A stretch of DNA of 13,821 nucleotides from Oribacterium sp. UBA5894 (GCA_002431355.1 DJEQ01000106.1:1-13821); one strand, 5' to 3'; positions 5,628-13,634 are shown, counted from the first letter of the stretch. The notes: generated by a model from the sequence alone, not told the origin. Numbers and translations are program-made.

Positions 5628-7589
5628 ATGCGTGATCTTGATTATTTGAAGCTGCTCGCAAAGCAGTTTCCGACCGCCACTGCTGCAGGTGCAGAAATCA
5701 TCAACCTGCGTGCGATCTGTGCACTGCCGAAGGGAACGGAGTATTTCTTCTCCGATCTTCATGGAGAAAGTGACGCCTTTATTTACCTGATGCGTTCTGC
5801 ATCCGGTATTGTACGGGATAAAATCGACGAGACCTTCGGAAATCTGCTGCCGGAGGAGGAACAGCTGGAGCTTGCGAACCTGATTTACTATCCGCGGGAT
5901 ATCCTGTCAGATCCAGAGCATAAGGAGAAGGATACGCCGGAGTGGCAGCGTATTACGATCAATCGACTCGTCAATATATGCCGTTGCGTAAGCTCGAAGT
6001 ATACCCGCTCGAAGGTGCGAAAAAAGATGCCACAGCAGTATGCCTACGCCATCGATGAGCTGCTGCATATTGACGGGCATGACGAGGATAAGCGGGGCTA
6101 TCTCCGTGGCATTATGGACGCCATCATTGACATCGACATGGGAGATGACTTCATCGTAGCGCTGTCGGAGCTCATTCAGAATCTCGTCATTGACAATCTT
6201 CACATTATCGGCGACATCTTCGATCGAGGACCGCATGCGGACCAGATCATGGAGGAGCTGATGAGCTTCCACGATGTCGATATCGAGTGGGGCAACCATG
6301 ACGCCGAGTGGATGGGTGCCGCCTGTGGAAATCCTGCATGCATCTGCAGTGTCCTGCGGATCGCCACCTCCTATAATTCCTTTGATGTACTGGAGGATGG
6401 CTATGGCATCAACCTGCGACCGCTGTCCATGTTTGCAGAGGAAATCTATGGAGACGACCCGTGCGACTGCTTCCAGCCACATCTCCTGGATACCAATGTC
6501 TCCGACTCAGTGAATCCACACCTTGCAGCGAAAATGTGTAAGGCCATCAGCATCATCCTTTTCAAAGAGGAGGGCGCGTTGATTCGGCGTCACCCAGAAT
6601 ACAAGCTGGACCATCGGCTGCTGCTCGAACACATTGACTACGAAAAGGGAACGGTGACACTGGAGGGAAAAACGTATCATATGAAGGATACCCATTTCCC
6701 GACGATTGACCCGAAGGATCCGTATCGGCTGACTCCGAAGGAAGAGGAGCTGATGGCGACGCTGGTGTACAGCTTTACCCATTCGCAGCTCCTGCAGAAG
6801 CATATTCGCTTCTTCTTTACGAACGGAGCCATGTACAAGGTGGTCAATAACAATATCCTTTTCCACGGCTGCATTCCGATGGATGTGGACGGCTCATTCC
6901 TGAAGCTGGAGACCTCGATGGGCACTTTTTCCGGAAAGGCGCTTATGGATTACTTCTATGAGCGGGCCATCGATGCCTACTTCCTGAATGGCGAAAATGA
7001 TCCGAAGGGAAAAATCTATGCGACGGACCTCTTCTGGTACATGTGGTGCGGCCCGTACTCTCCACTCTTCGGAAAGGATAAGATGACGACCTTCGAGCAC
7101 TGCTTCATCGAGGAACCAGAGACCCATGTAGAGAAGTTTAACATTTACTATGATTTCTCAAAGGAGGAGCGCTACGTTGACCGCATCTTCGCAGAGTTTG
7201 GTGTGGATCCGGAGCTTGGACATGTCGTGAATGGACATGTCCCGGTAAAGACCAAGCGTGGAGAATCTCCGATCAAGGCGAACGGAAAGCTCTTCGTGAT
7301 CGATGGCGGTATATCAAAGGCGTACCACTCCCGTACGGGCATCGCAGGCTATACCCTGATCTACAATTCCCGTCACCTCGCGCTCGCAGAGCATAAGGGC
7401 TTCCAGAAGGGCTCGGAAAACACACCGGAGATCCAGATTGTGGAGCAGATGAAGCACCGTGTGCATGTCGGAGAGACCGACAATGGACAGGAGCTGAAGC
7501 GTCAGATCGAGGACCTCGAGGAGCTGCTGGCAGCCTATCGCAATGGTGATATCCGCGAGAAGGGTGAAATTGTGCAAAAGAGACATTGA
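5628..7589 (+). CDS. fbp: Fructose-1,6-bisphosphatase, class III (Firmicutes type)
   Basis: Cytoplasmic gluconeogenic enzyme hydrolysing fructose-1,6-bisphosphate to fructose-6-phosphate and phosphate. ATG 5628 is chosen because AAGGA (5617-5621) lies 6 bases upstream and the protein then begins as in known class III enzymes; an open frame extends 37 codons further up to a GTG but looks non-coding. The product is 653 aa, close to the B. subtilis enzyme (about 670). Metallophosphoesterase motifs are seen: SDLHGE (42-47), GDIFDRGP (195-202), WGNHD (221-225) and VNGHVP (534-539), followed by VIDGGISKAYH (557-567). The family commonly needs Mn2+ and responds to phosphoenolpyruvate. The gene is monocistronic, with its own promoter and a terminator. 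The 13-base putative operator in the promoter spacer is the likely control point. With pfp in the same window, both directions of the F6P/FBP step are encoded nearby. Confidence 0.96.
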   Translation: MRDLDYLKLLAKQFPTATAAGAEIINLRAICALPKGTEYFFSDLHGESDAFIYLMRSASGIVRDKIDETFGNLLPEEEQLELANLIYYPRDILSDPEHKEKDTPEWQRITINRLVNICRCVSSKYTRSKVRKKMPQQYAYAIDELLHIDGHDEDKRGYLRGIMDAIIDIDMGDDFIVALSELIQNLVIDNLHIIGDIFDRGPHADQIMEELMSFHDVDIEWGNHDAEWMGAACGNPACICSVLRIATSYNSFDVLEDGYGINLRPLSMFAEEIYGDDPCDCFQPHLLDTNVSDSVNPHLAAKMCKAISIILFKEEGALIRRHPEYKLDHRLLLEHIDYEKGTVTLEGKTYHMKDTHFPTIDPKDPYRLTPKEEELMATLVYSFTHSQLLQKHIRFFFTNGAMYKVVNNNILFHGCIPMDVDGSFLKLETSMGTFSGKALMDYFYERAIDAYFLNGENDPKGKIYATDLFWYMWCGPYSPLFGKDKMTTFEHCFIEEPETHVEKFNIYYDFSKEERYVDRIFAEFGVDPELGHVVNGHVPVKTKRGESPIKANGKLFVIDGGISKAYHSRTGIAGYTLIYNSRHLALAEHKGFQKGSENTPEIQIVEQMKHRVHVGETDNGQELKRQIEDLEELLAAYRNGDIREKGEIVQKRH

Positions 7590-7614
7590 TTCGATACAGG
7601 AATAATGCTATAAA

Positions 7615-7647
7615 AGGCGAGATCATTCACATGGTCTCGTCTCTTTT
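7615..7647 (+). terminator. Terminator after fbp
   Basis: GGCGAGATCAT (7616-7626) pairs with ATGGTCTCGTC (7631-7641) through a TCAC loop, with two G-U pairs and one more A-T pair outside. A short T-rich tail (TCTCTTTT) follows, so termination may be incomplete. Confidence 0.7.
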
Positions 7648-7692
7648 GTATTGATCCACGATTGCAAGCGATTCGTATTTCAGGAGGAAAAC

Positions 7693-9054
7693 ATGGCAGG
7701 TACATCAAGTATGAAGGATATGACGACGGGAAATCCGACGAGGCTGATTCTCGGCTTTGCGATTCCGATGCTTCTCGGAACGCTCTTTCAGCAGTTTTAC
7801 AGCATGGTGGACACCATCATTGTGGGACGCTTTCTCGGCGTGGACGCGCTCGCCGGTGTCGGCTCGACGGGTGCCATTAACTTCATGGTCAATGGCTTCG
7901 TCATCGGTGTCACGGCGGGCTTTGCGATTCCGGTGGCGCAGCGCTTCGGTGCGCAGGATGCGCGTGGACTTCGAAAATATGTGGCGCAGATCATCTACCT
8001 CACGGTACTTATTGCGGCCCTGATGACCCTTGTGATCGGTGTGCTCACAAAAAGCATTCTGATCGGGACGAATACGCCAGCCTCGATCTTTGATTATGCA
8101 TACAGCTATATCCTGATCATCTTTCTCGGCACCCCGGCGATCTTTCTTTACAATATCACCGCAAGTATCATCCGCTCTCTGGGCGATGCGAAGACCCCGG
8201 TCTATTTCCTGATCTTTGCGGCTCTTCTCAACATTCTCCTCGACTATATTTCAATCGGTCTCCTCGGCTTCGGCGTTGAGGGCCCGGCCTATGCGACGGT
8301 GATTTCTCAGGGACTGAGTGGATTTCTCTGTCTCCTGTATATGGTGAAGAAATTCCCGATTCTTCACTTTGAAAAGGGAGATATGAAGCCGGAGAGTGAG
8401 AAGATGCTGACCCTGCTCAGCATGGGCATTCCGATGGGACTTCAGTACTCCATCACGGCCATCGGCTCGGTCATTCTGCAGACCGCGGTCAATGGCCTCG
8501 GCGCCATTTCACTTGCGGCCATTACAGCAGGCCAGCGCATCAGTAATTTCGTCTGCTGCGTATTTGACTCGCTGGGCGCGACCATGGCCACCTATGCCGG
8601 GCAGAATGTCGGTGCGCTTCGCTTCGACCGTATTCGGGAGGGGGTACACTCCGCAACGATCATTGGCGCGGTCTATTCGGTGCTGATCTGCATCCTCCTC
8701 ATCCTTTTCGGCGGCGAGATTCCGAAGCTTTTCGTCAATGCAGGCGAAACCGAGGTTATCACCAACGCGCACCGCTTCCTCGTCTGTAACTCTCTTTTCT
8801 ATATTCCGCTCACAGTGGTCAATGTATGGCGCTTCAGCATTCAGGGCATGGGCTTTTCCGGTCTCGCCATCCTTGCAGGTGTATGTGAGATGGTGGCCCG
8901 CAGTCTTGTAGGCTTTGTGTTTGTGCCGATGTTCGGCTACATTGCCGCCTGCTTTGCGTCACCACTTGCATGGCTCTTTGCGGACGCCTTCCTGATTCCG
9001 TGCTTCTATCACTGCCTTCGAAGACTGAAAAAGCAGTATCCTGCACAGCCGTAA
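7693..9054 (+). CDS. MATE-family multidrug/metabolite exporter
   Basis: Inner-membrane antiporter of the MATE family, using a Na+ or H+ gradient to export cationic drugs or metabolites. AGGAGG (7682-7687) lies 5 bases before ATG 7693, giving 453 aa, the normal MATE length. The N-terminus (NPTRLILGFAIPMLLGTLFQ, then MVDTIIVGRFLG) is the typical MATE opening. About twelve hydrophobic helices follow, with a second-half repeat beginning near LSMGIPMGLQYS. The conserved SIIRSLGDAKTP loop lies between them. The C-terminus is short and basic (RRLKKQ). No substrate can be read from the sequence. The gene sits between fbp and tkt with a weak terminator upstream and none visible downstream, so read-through into tkt is possible. 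No convincing promoter of its own was found in the 50 bases upstream. Confidence 0.92.
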   Translation: MAGTSSMKDMTTGNPTRLILGFAIPMLLGTLFQQFYSMVDTIIVGRFLGVDALAGVGSTGAINFMVNGFVIGVTAGFAIPVAQRFGAQDARGLRKYVAQIIYLTVLIAALMTLVIGVLTKSILIGTNTPASIFDYAYSYILIIFLGTPAIFLYNITASIIRSLGDAKTPVYFLIFAALLNILLDYISIGLLGFGVEGPAYATVISQGLSGFLCLLYMVKKFPILHFEKGDMKPESEKMLTLLSMGIPMGLQYSITAIGSVILQTAVNGLGAISLAAITAGQRISNFVCCVFDSLGATMATYAGQNVGALRFDRIREGVHSATIIGAVYSVLICILLILFGGEIPKLFVNAGETEVITNAHRFLVCNSLFYIPLTVVNVWRFSIQGMGFSGLAILAGVCEMVARSLVGFVFVPMFGYIAACFASPLAWLFADAFLIPCFYHCLRRLKKQYPAQP

Positions 9055-9181
9055 AAACAGGGGACAGCAAATCCATGGTTGCTAAGAAGGGCATTGCGCT
9101 TTAAAATAAGCATAGTTATGGCTAGAGACAGGAAGCATGGCGTGATGTCATGCATTCGAGAGAAAAGGTGGAGGAAAGATC

Positions 9182-11167
9182 ATGACAAACGATATGGAAA
9201 CGATGGCGGTCAATGCCATCCGTGTTTTATCTGCAGATGCAATTCAGAAGGCAAATTCCGGACACCCGGGACTGCCACTCGGTGTCGCACCGATGGCCTA
9301 TGAGATCTGGGCGCATTATCTCCATGTGAACCCGGCCGATCCGAACTGGGAGAACCGTGACCGCTTTATCCTTTCAGGCGGACATGGCTCCATGCTGCTG
9401 TATTCTCTGCTCCATCTTTTCAGCTTCGGCCTTACGAAGGAAGATGTCATGCAGTTCCGTCAGCTGGGCTCTCTGACCCCGGGTCATCCGGAGTACGGTC
9501 ATACCGTCGGCATTGAGGCCACAACCGGACCACTGGGAGCCGGTATCAGCATGGCTGTGGGCATGGCCGCTGCGGAGAAGCATCTCGCCGCGATCTTTAA
9601 TCGCCCAGGCTACGACATCGTGAATCACCGGACCTTCGTGATTGCCGGAGACGGAGACCTCATGGAGGGCATTTCGTCCGAGGCACTGTCCCTGGCAGGC
9701 ACCTGGAATCTCTCGAAGCTGACTGTACTGTATGATTCCAATAAGATTTCCATCGAAGGCTCTACGGATATCGCGTTCCGTGAGGATGTGGTGAAGCGTG
9801 TGGCAGCCTTCGGCTTCAAGACCCTGGAAGTGGACGATGGCAATGACCTTCAGAAGATTGCGGCAGCCCTTGACATTGCCCTGCAGGATGATTCTGCACC
9901 ATACTTCATCAAGGTGAAGACCACCATCGGCTATGGCTGCCCGGCGAAGCAGGGCTCGAATGCAGCGCATGGTGAGCCACTGGGCGAGGACAATGTAAAG
10001 GCCATGAAGACCTTCCTTGACTGGCCATCGCAGGAGCCGTTCTACGTTCCGGACGAGGTGTATGCACATTATAAGGCACTCGCCGCAGCGAAGCAGCCGG
10101 TCGAGGATGCCTGGAAGCAGCTGTTCAAGGAGTATACCGAGAAGTTCCCGGAGATGGCCGCGCTCTGGACACGCTATCATTCCGATGAGGATGTGAAGGC
10201 CCTTTCCGAGGATGCCGGTTTCTTCGCACCTGCGGAGAAGGCAGAGGCAACCCGTGCATCGTCTGGTGTTGTGATTAATTATATGAAGGACAAGGTGCCG
10301 AACCTCTTCGGCGGATCGGCCGATCTTGCACCATCGACGAAGACGGAGATGAAGGGAGAGGCCTACTTCAGTGCGGAGACACCGGAGGGACGGAATCTGC
10401 ACTTCGGTGTACGTGAGATGGCCATGGCCGGAATTGCCAATGGTATGCTCCTGCATGGCGGACTTCGGACCTATGTAGCGACCTTCTTCGTTTTCAGCGA
10501 TTATCTGAAGCCAATGGCGAGACTGGCCGCGCTCATGAAAATCCCACAGATCTTCGTTCTGACGCACGATTCCATCGGTGTCGGCGAAGACGGACCGACG
10601 CATGAGCCGATCGAGCAGCTTGCGATGCTTCGCTCCATTCCGAACTTTGACGTGATCCGTCCATGTGATCGGACGGAGACGGAGGGCGCATGGCTCCAGG
10701 CACTGGAAGCCAAGGACCATCCGACCGCGCTCGTGTTGACGAGACAGAATCTCGAGCAGCTCCCAGGCTCCGATGCACACAAGGTGGAGAAGGGTGCCTA
10801 CGTACTCGATGACTGTGAAGGTACGCCAGAGCTGATTCTGATTGCGACCGGATCCGAGGTTTCCCTGGCTGTAAAGGCAAAGGCCGAGCTGAGCGCCGAA
10901 GGAAAGAAGGTTCGTGTCGTTTCCATGCCGAATATGGAGGCCTTCGACCGCCAGGATGCAGCCTACCAGGAAGCCGTGCTCCCGAAGAGCGTACGGAAGA
11001 GAATTGCCATTGAAGCACTGTCGGATTTCGGCTGGTACAAGTATGTCGGCCTCGATGGCCAGGTTATCAGCATGCATGGCTTCGGTGCATCTGGAAATGG
11101 CAGTGCCCTGTTTAAGCATTTCGGCTTTACGGTCGAGCATGTGGTTGAAGTGGCAAAGAGCCTTTAA
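9182..11167 (+). CDS. tkt: Transketolase
   Basis: Thiamine-diphosphate enzyme of the non-oxidative pentose phosphate pathway, moving two-carbon units between ketose and aldose phosphates in the cytoplasm. GGAGG (9170-9174) lies 7 bases before ATG 9182. The product is 661 aa, the usual full single-chain length, not the split clostridial form. Seen: SGHPG with His28, SGGHGS with His68, GHTVGIEATTGPLGAG (106-121), the ThDP/metal motif GDGDLMEG (156-163) through Asn187, FGVREMAMAGIANG in the pyrimidine domain with the catalytic Glu, HDSIGVGEDGPTHEP, and a C-terminal MHGFGASG. The 127 bases upstream carry only a weak promoter-like match (TTGCGC 9094-9099, TATGGC 9117-9122). tal follows after 112 bases with no obvious terminator, so the two are probably cotranscribed and act in the same pathway. 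Confidence 0.97.
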   Translation: MTNDMETMAVNAIRVLSADAIQKANSGHPGLPLGVAPMAYEIWAHYLHVNPADPNWENRDRFILSGGHGSMLLYSLLHLFSFGLTKEDVMQFRQLGSLTPGHPEYGHTVGIEATTGPLGAGISMAVGMAAAEKHLAAIFNRPGYDIVNHRTFVIAGDGDLMEGISSEALSLAGTWNLSKLTVLYDSNKISIEGSTDIAFREDVVKRVAAFGFKTLEVDDGNDLQKIAAALDIALQDDSAPYFIKVKTTIGYGCPAKQGSNAAHGEPLGEDNVKAMKTFLDWPSQEPFYVPDEVYAHYKALAAAKQPVEDAWKQLFKEYTEKFPEMAALWTRYHSDEDVKALSEDAGFFAPAEKAEATRASSGVVINYMKDKVPNLFGGSADLAPSTKTEMKGEAYFSAETPEGRNLHFGVREMAMAGIANGMLLHGGLRTYVATFFVFSDYLKPMARLAALMKIPQIFVLTHDSIGVGEDGPTHEPIEQLAMLRSIPNFDVIRPCDRTETEGAWLQALEAKDHPTALVLTRQNLEQLPGSDAHKVEKGAYVLDDCEGTPELILIATGSEVSLAVKAKAELSAEGKKVRVVSMPNMEAFDRQDAAYQEAVLPKSVRKRIAIEALSDFGWYKYVGLDGQVISMHGFGASGNGSALFKHFGFTVEHVVEVAKSL

Positions 11168-11182
11168 ACGATTGTGAAAAAA

Positions 11183-11279
11183 GTACATGTACACAGCGTG
11201 ACCTTGACCATGAAAGAACGGTGGAAGGAGGTCACGTAGCCACCATGTTCATAAGAACGTTCATCTGGAGGTGAACAGC
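11183..11279 (+). promoter_or_regulatory. Structured leader between tkt and tal with a 9-codon frame
   Basis: The gap holds a perfect palindrome GTACATGTAC (11183-11192), then a perfect 8-bp stem CGTGACCT (11197-11204) with AGGTCACG (11229-11236). That stem hides an AAGGAGGT sequence. ATG 11245 opens a 9-codon frame (MFIRTFIWR) whose stop (11272-11274) overlaps the end of the tal Shine-Dalgarno (GGAGG, 11267-11271). No T-run follows the hairpin, so it is not an ordinary terminator. Its action on tal translation is inferred. Confidence 0.4.
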
Positions 11280-11942
11280 ATGAGATTTTTTATTGATACA
11301 GCAAATGTAGAGGAAATTCGCGAAGCCAATGAAATGGGCATCATTTCAGGTGTTACCACAAACCCATCCCTGATTGCAAAGGAAGGGAAGGACTATATGA
11401 CGACGCTGAAGGAGATCACCGAGATCGTCGATGGCCCGATTTCTGGTGAGGTGAAGGCCAGCACGACGGATGCTGCCGGCATGATTGCCGAGGGCCGTGA
11501 GATTGCGAAGCTTCATAAGAATATGGTGGTGAAGATTCCGATGACGGTCGAGGGTCTGAAGGCCGTAAAGGTACTGTCCAGTGAAGGCATTCATACGAAT
11601 GTCACCCTCATCTTTTCAGCTTCCCAGGCACTTCTGGCGGCGAGAGCCGGTGCGACCTACGTATCCCCATTCTTAGGACGCCTCGATGACATTTCCACGG
11701 ATGGCATTGCCCTGATCCAGGACATCGAGGATATCTTCCAGATGTACCCGGACATCGATACCGAGGTCATCTGTGCCTCGGTTCGTCATCCGATGCATAT
11801 TGTGGAGTGCGCAAAGACCGGCGCTGACATCGCCACCGTTCCGTATAAGGTACTGCTTCAGATGGTGAAGCACCCGCTCACGGACATCGGTATCGCCCGC
11901 TTCCAGAAGGATTACGAGGCAGTATTCGGAAAGCAGAACTAA
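11280..11942 (+). CDS. tal: Transaldolase, TalC/FSA-like subfamily
   Basis: Schiff-base aldolase-fold enzyme moving a dihydroxyacetone unit between sedoheptulose-7-phosphate and glyceraldehyde-3-phosphate, linking the pentose phosphate pool to fructose-6-phosphate. GGAGG (11267-11271) is 8 bases before ATG 11280; a GTG at 11271 would add three residues but overlaps the ribosome binding site. The product is 220 aa, the short TalC/FSA length. Seen: Asp6, TTNPS (26-30), the Schiff-base Lys85 in VVKIPMT, TNVTLIFS (106-113) and SPFLGRLDD (129-137). Glu57 and Phe131 occupy the positions of Gln59 and Tyr131 in E. coli fructose-6-phosphate aldolase. Glu and Phe there are transaldolase-like, so transaldolase rather than free aldolase activity is favoured. 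It follows tkt, its pathway partner, by 112 bases. Confidence 0.93.
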   Translation: MRFFIDTANVEEIREANEMGIISGVTTNPSLIAKEGKDYMTTLKEITEIVDGPISGEVKASTTDAAGMIAEGREIAKLHKNMVVKIPMTVEGLKAVKVLSSEGIHTNVTLIFSASQALLAARAGATYVSPFLGRLDDISTDGIALIQDIEDIFQMYPDIDTEVICASVRHPMHIVECAKTGADIATVPYKVLLQMVKHPLTDIGIARFQKDYEAVFGKQN

Positions 11943-11983
11943 AGACCCCGACGAACCGGGAAGCCAGTACGAAGATGAAGAGC

Positions 11984-12050
11984 CCCGAAGGGCCTGCCGC
12001 AGCAGGCAGTGATAAAAACGAAGGGACCCGAAGGGCCGACCGCAGAAGCC
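11984..12050. repeat. Two direct copies of a 24-base unit (left arm)
   Basis: Units at 11984-12007 and 12027-12050 share CCCGAAGGGCC, then two variable bases, then CCGCAG, matching at 20 of 24 positions. Inverted copies stand in the right arm at 12221-12244 and 12262-12285. The inverted outer copy contains GCCC-TTCG-GGGC, a very stable RNA tetraloop hairpin. Confidence 0.75.
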
Positions 12051-12258
12051 ATATGAAGAGGTCGTGAAGAATCAAAATCCCATCCATTAGAAGTACTTAG
12101 AGTAATTTTTCCTCAGCACCCTCTGTCAACGTGGAGTTTTCATCAAGAAAACTCCACGATTGCAGAGGGCTTAGTACTTCTTATGGATGGGATTTTAGAG
12201 TCTTCCGAGCTCTGAGTACGGGCTTCTGCGGTCGGCCCTTTGGGGCTCTGAGCTTTTT
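12014..12258. terminator. Probable bidirectional terminator within the giant palindrome
   Basis: For rightward (tal) transcripts, completion of the 29-bp stem at 12249 is followed after 4 bases by TTTTT (12254-12258). For leftward (pfp) transcripts, completion of the same stem at 12022 is followed after 3 bases by U5 (complement of 12018-12014). This symmetry fits a two-way intrinsic terminator, though the stem-loop of about 228 bases is far longer than usual. Confidence 0.6.
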
Positions 12259-12305
12259 ACTGCCTGCTGCGACCGGCCCTTCGGGGCTCTGCGGTAGTCT
12301 CCAGC

Positions 12306-13538
12306 TTACCGGTCAAAAACCACGTACTTCGGGATACCGTTTTCGAATTTGCAGGACTGCTCGCCCTGTACAAGCGGGCGGAGATACTCGAGCATGTCCT
12401 CCGTTACGCCATTGCCTTCGGAGGTGATCCAGCTCTCCGGTACCTTCTTTTCGCGGTCGGCAATTTCTGAAATGTCGGCAGCACCGTACTGAACGGTATA
12501 CGGATGGTTGGAGGTACGGGTAAGTGTGGACATCGTGCCATTCTGTCCTTCGAGTGCGAGACGGACCGCGTTCCGACCGAGCTCCCTTGACTCCGTGATG
12601 TCGGTTTCTGAGAGAAGATGACCGGCGCAGCGCTGCAGGAGGTTGAGCTCAATGTAACGGACCTTACAGCCAATGTTGTTGCGAATCGCGTTTTCGAGCA
12701 CCTTTCCGGCACCGGTTGCAATCGTGTGGCCGAAGGCGTCCTTTGTCTGGTCACGGTCTGCATAGTCGCAGATCATTCGACCGCTCCGGTCGCGGATCCC
12801 CTCGCTGATGGCCACAATCACATTTTTTCCGGCGGTGAGCTCTCCGCGAAGATCGGAGATGAAGTCATTGAGATCGAACGGATGCTCCTCCAGATAGATG
12901 AGGTACGGCACCCGGCTGTTGGCATTGGCCGCCAGAGCGGCTGCTGCCGTCAGCCAGCCTGCATTCCGGCCCATCATTTCGACGACGATCACGTACGGCG
13001 TATCGTACACCACGAGCTCCCGCTCGAGCTCCGAGATGGAGGTTGCAATATACTTCGCCGCGGATCCGAAGCCCGGGCAGTGGTCAATGCCATAGAGATC
13101 ATTGTCAATGGTTTTCGGCGCACCGATGACGACGATGTCCGGGATCTGATGCTCTTTGATATAGTCGGAAAGCTTCCAGACGGTATCCATCGAATCGTTG
13201 CCGCCAATGTAAATGAAGTAGCCGATCTCATGCTTCTGGAAGATACGGATCAGTTCTTCAAATTCACTCGGATCCTGCGCCGGATCCTTCAGCTTAAAGC
13301 GGCAGGAGCCAAGGGCTGCAGCCGGTGTTACGGCAAGGGTATCCAGCATCGATGCGATGTTATCCATCTCACTGATGTTCAGAAAATGCTCCTGCAGCAC
13401 GCCCTGAATACCATAGCACGCACCGAGTATATCCGTGATTTCAGGATTCTGTATGGCTGCCTCGATGATACCGGACAGCGTTGCATTGATAGCGGCGGTC
13501 GGACCGCCAGACTGTGCGACCAAAAGCTTCTTTCCCAT
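12306..13538 (-). CDS. pfp: PPi-type phosphofructokinase (diphosphate-fructose-6-phosphate 1-phosphotransferase)
   Basis: Cytoplasmic PFK-A superfamily enzyme interconverting fructose-6-phosphate and fructose-1,6-bisphosphate. ATG 13538 is used because AAGGAG (13549-13544) lies just upstream; an in-frame ATG seven codons earlier (13559) lies in front of that site. The product is 410 aa. Seen: QSGGPTAAINAT (9-20), GGNDSMDT (112-119), PKTIDND (141-147), CPGFGSAAKYIA (154-165) and MGRNAGWL (189-196). In E. coli PfkA numbering, Asp115 sits at position 104 and Lys142 at position 124. Asp and Lys there are the known mark of PPi rather than ATP use, making the reaction reversible. Asn114 at the position of Asp103 is also typical of a non-ATP subgroup. 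The gene converges on tal, and its last codons lie inside the giant palindrome. The long open frame on the opposite strand is judged a shadow. Confidence 0.94.
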   Translation of the reverse strand: MGKKLLVAQSGGPTAAINATLSGIIEAAIQNPEITDILGACYGIQGVLQEHFLNISEMDNIASMLDTLAVTPAAALGSCRFKLKDPAQDPSEFEELIRIFQKHEIGYFIYIGGNDSMDTVWKLSDYIKEHQIPDIVVIGAPKTIDNDLYGIDHCPGFGSAAKYIATSISELERELVVYDTPYVIVVEMMGRNAGWLTAAAALAANANSRVPYLIYLEEHPFDLNDFISDLRGELTAGKNVIVAISEGIRDRSGRMICDYADRDQTKDAFGHTIATGAGKVLENAIRNNIGCKVRYIELNLLQRCAGHLLSETDITESRELGRNAVRLALEGQNGTMSTLTRTSNHPYTVQYGAADISEIADREKKVPESWITSEGNGVTEDMLEYLRPLVQGEQSCKFENGIPKYVVFDR

Positions 13539-13625
13539 GTGATCTCCTTTAATGAACATGAATCATAATGCTGGCAGCTTCCGCTTTGGCAGAAAAGTAT
13601 CAGCGTTAAAACACTCTGATTCAAC

Positions 13626-13634
13626 AGTATACCA
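13626..13634 (-). promoter_or_regulatory. Extended -10 promoter of pfp
   Basis: On the minus strand TGG-TATACT (13634-13626) is an extended -10 box. The -35 match at 17 bases is weak (CTGATT). The expected start near 13619 gives a leader of about 80 bases. The leader is bounded by TGAATCA and TGATTCA (+ strand 13559-13565 and 13617-13623), which could pair in the RNA if the start lies at or upstream of 13623. Confidence 0.6.

Larger units (their letters stand above)
11955..12313. repeat. Giant imperfect palindrome filling the tal-pfp convergent gap
   Basis: Nested arms pair across almost the whole 363-base gap. From outside in: ACCGGGAAGC (11955-11964) with GCTTACCGGT (12304-12313), one mismatch; a perfect 16-bp arm (11979-11994 with 12275-12290); a perfect 13-bp arm CGCAGCAGGCAGT (11998-12010 with 12259-12271); A5 with T5; a 29-bp arm (12022-12050 with 12221-12249) with one mismatch and two G-U pairs; a 27-bp arm (12074-12100 with 12170-12196) with two mismatches; CCCTCTG with CAGAGGG (12119-12125, 12163-12169); and a perfect 12-bp tip (12130-12141 with 12147-12158) with an ATCAA loop. 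An 18-base bulge lies at 12101-12118. The right end includes the last codons of pfp. No ORF is supported here. Confidence 0.9.

Noticed and set aside
9062..9082. AGCAA...TTGCT hairpin after the MATE gene as a terminator
   Set aside because: The stem is only 5 bp and no T-run follows.
9374..11194. Open frame of 606 codons antisense to transketolase
   Set aside because: It lies opposite a full, motif-complete tkt and has no recognisable domain; long antisense frames arise from biased codon use.
11204..11232. TTGACC (11204-11209) as the -35 box of a tal promoter
   Set aside because: No -10-like hexamer lies 16-18 bases downstream; the bases there are GGAGGT.
11955..12313. CRISPR array, integron attC or retron
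   Set aside because: There are only two direct copies per arm with no regular spacers, no cas, integrase or reverse transcriptase gene nearby, and the palindrome is too long for attC.
12618..13568. Open frame of 316 codons antisense to pfp
   Set aside because: It is the shadow of a complete PPi-PFK on the other strand, with no recognisable motif.
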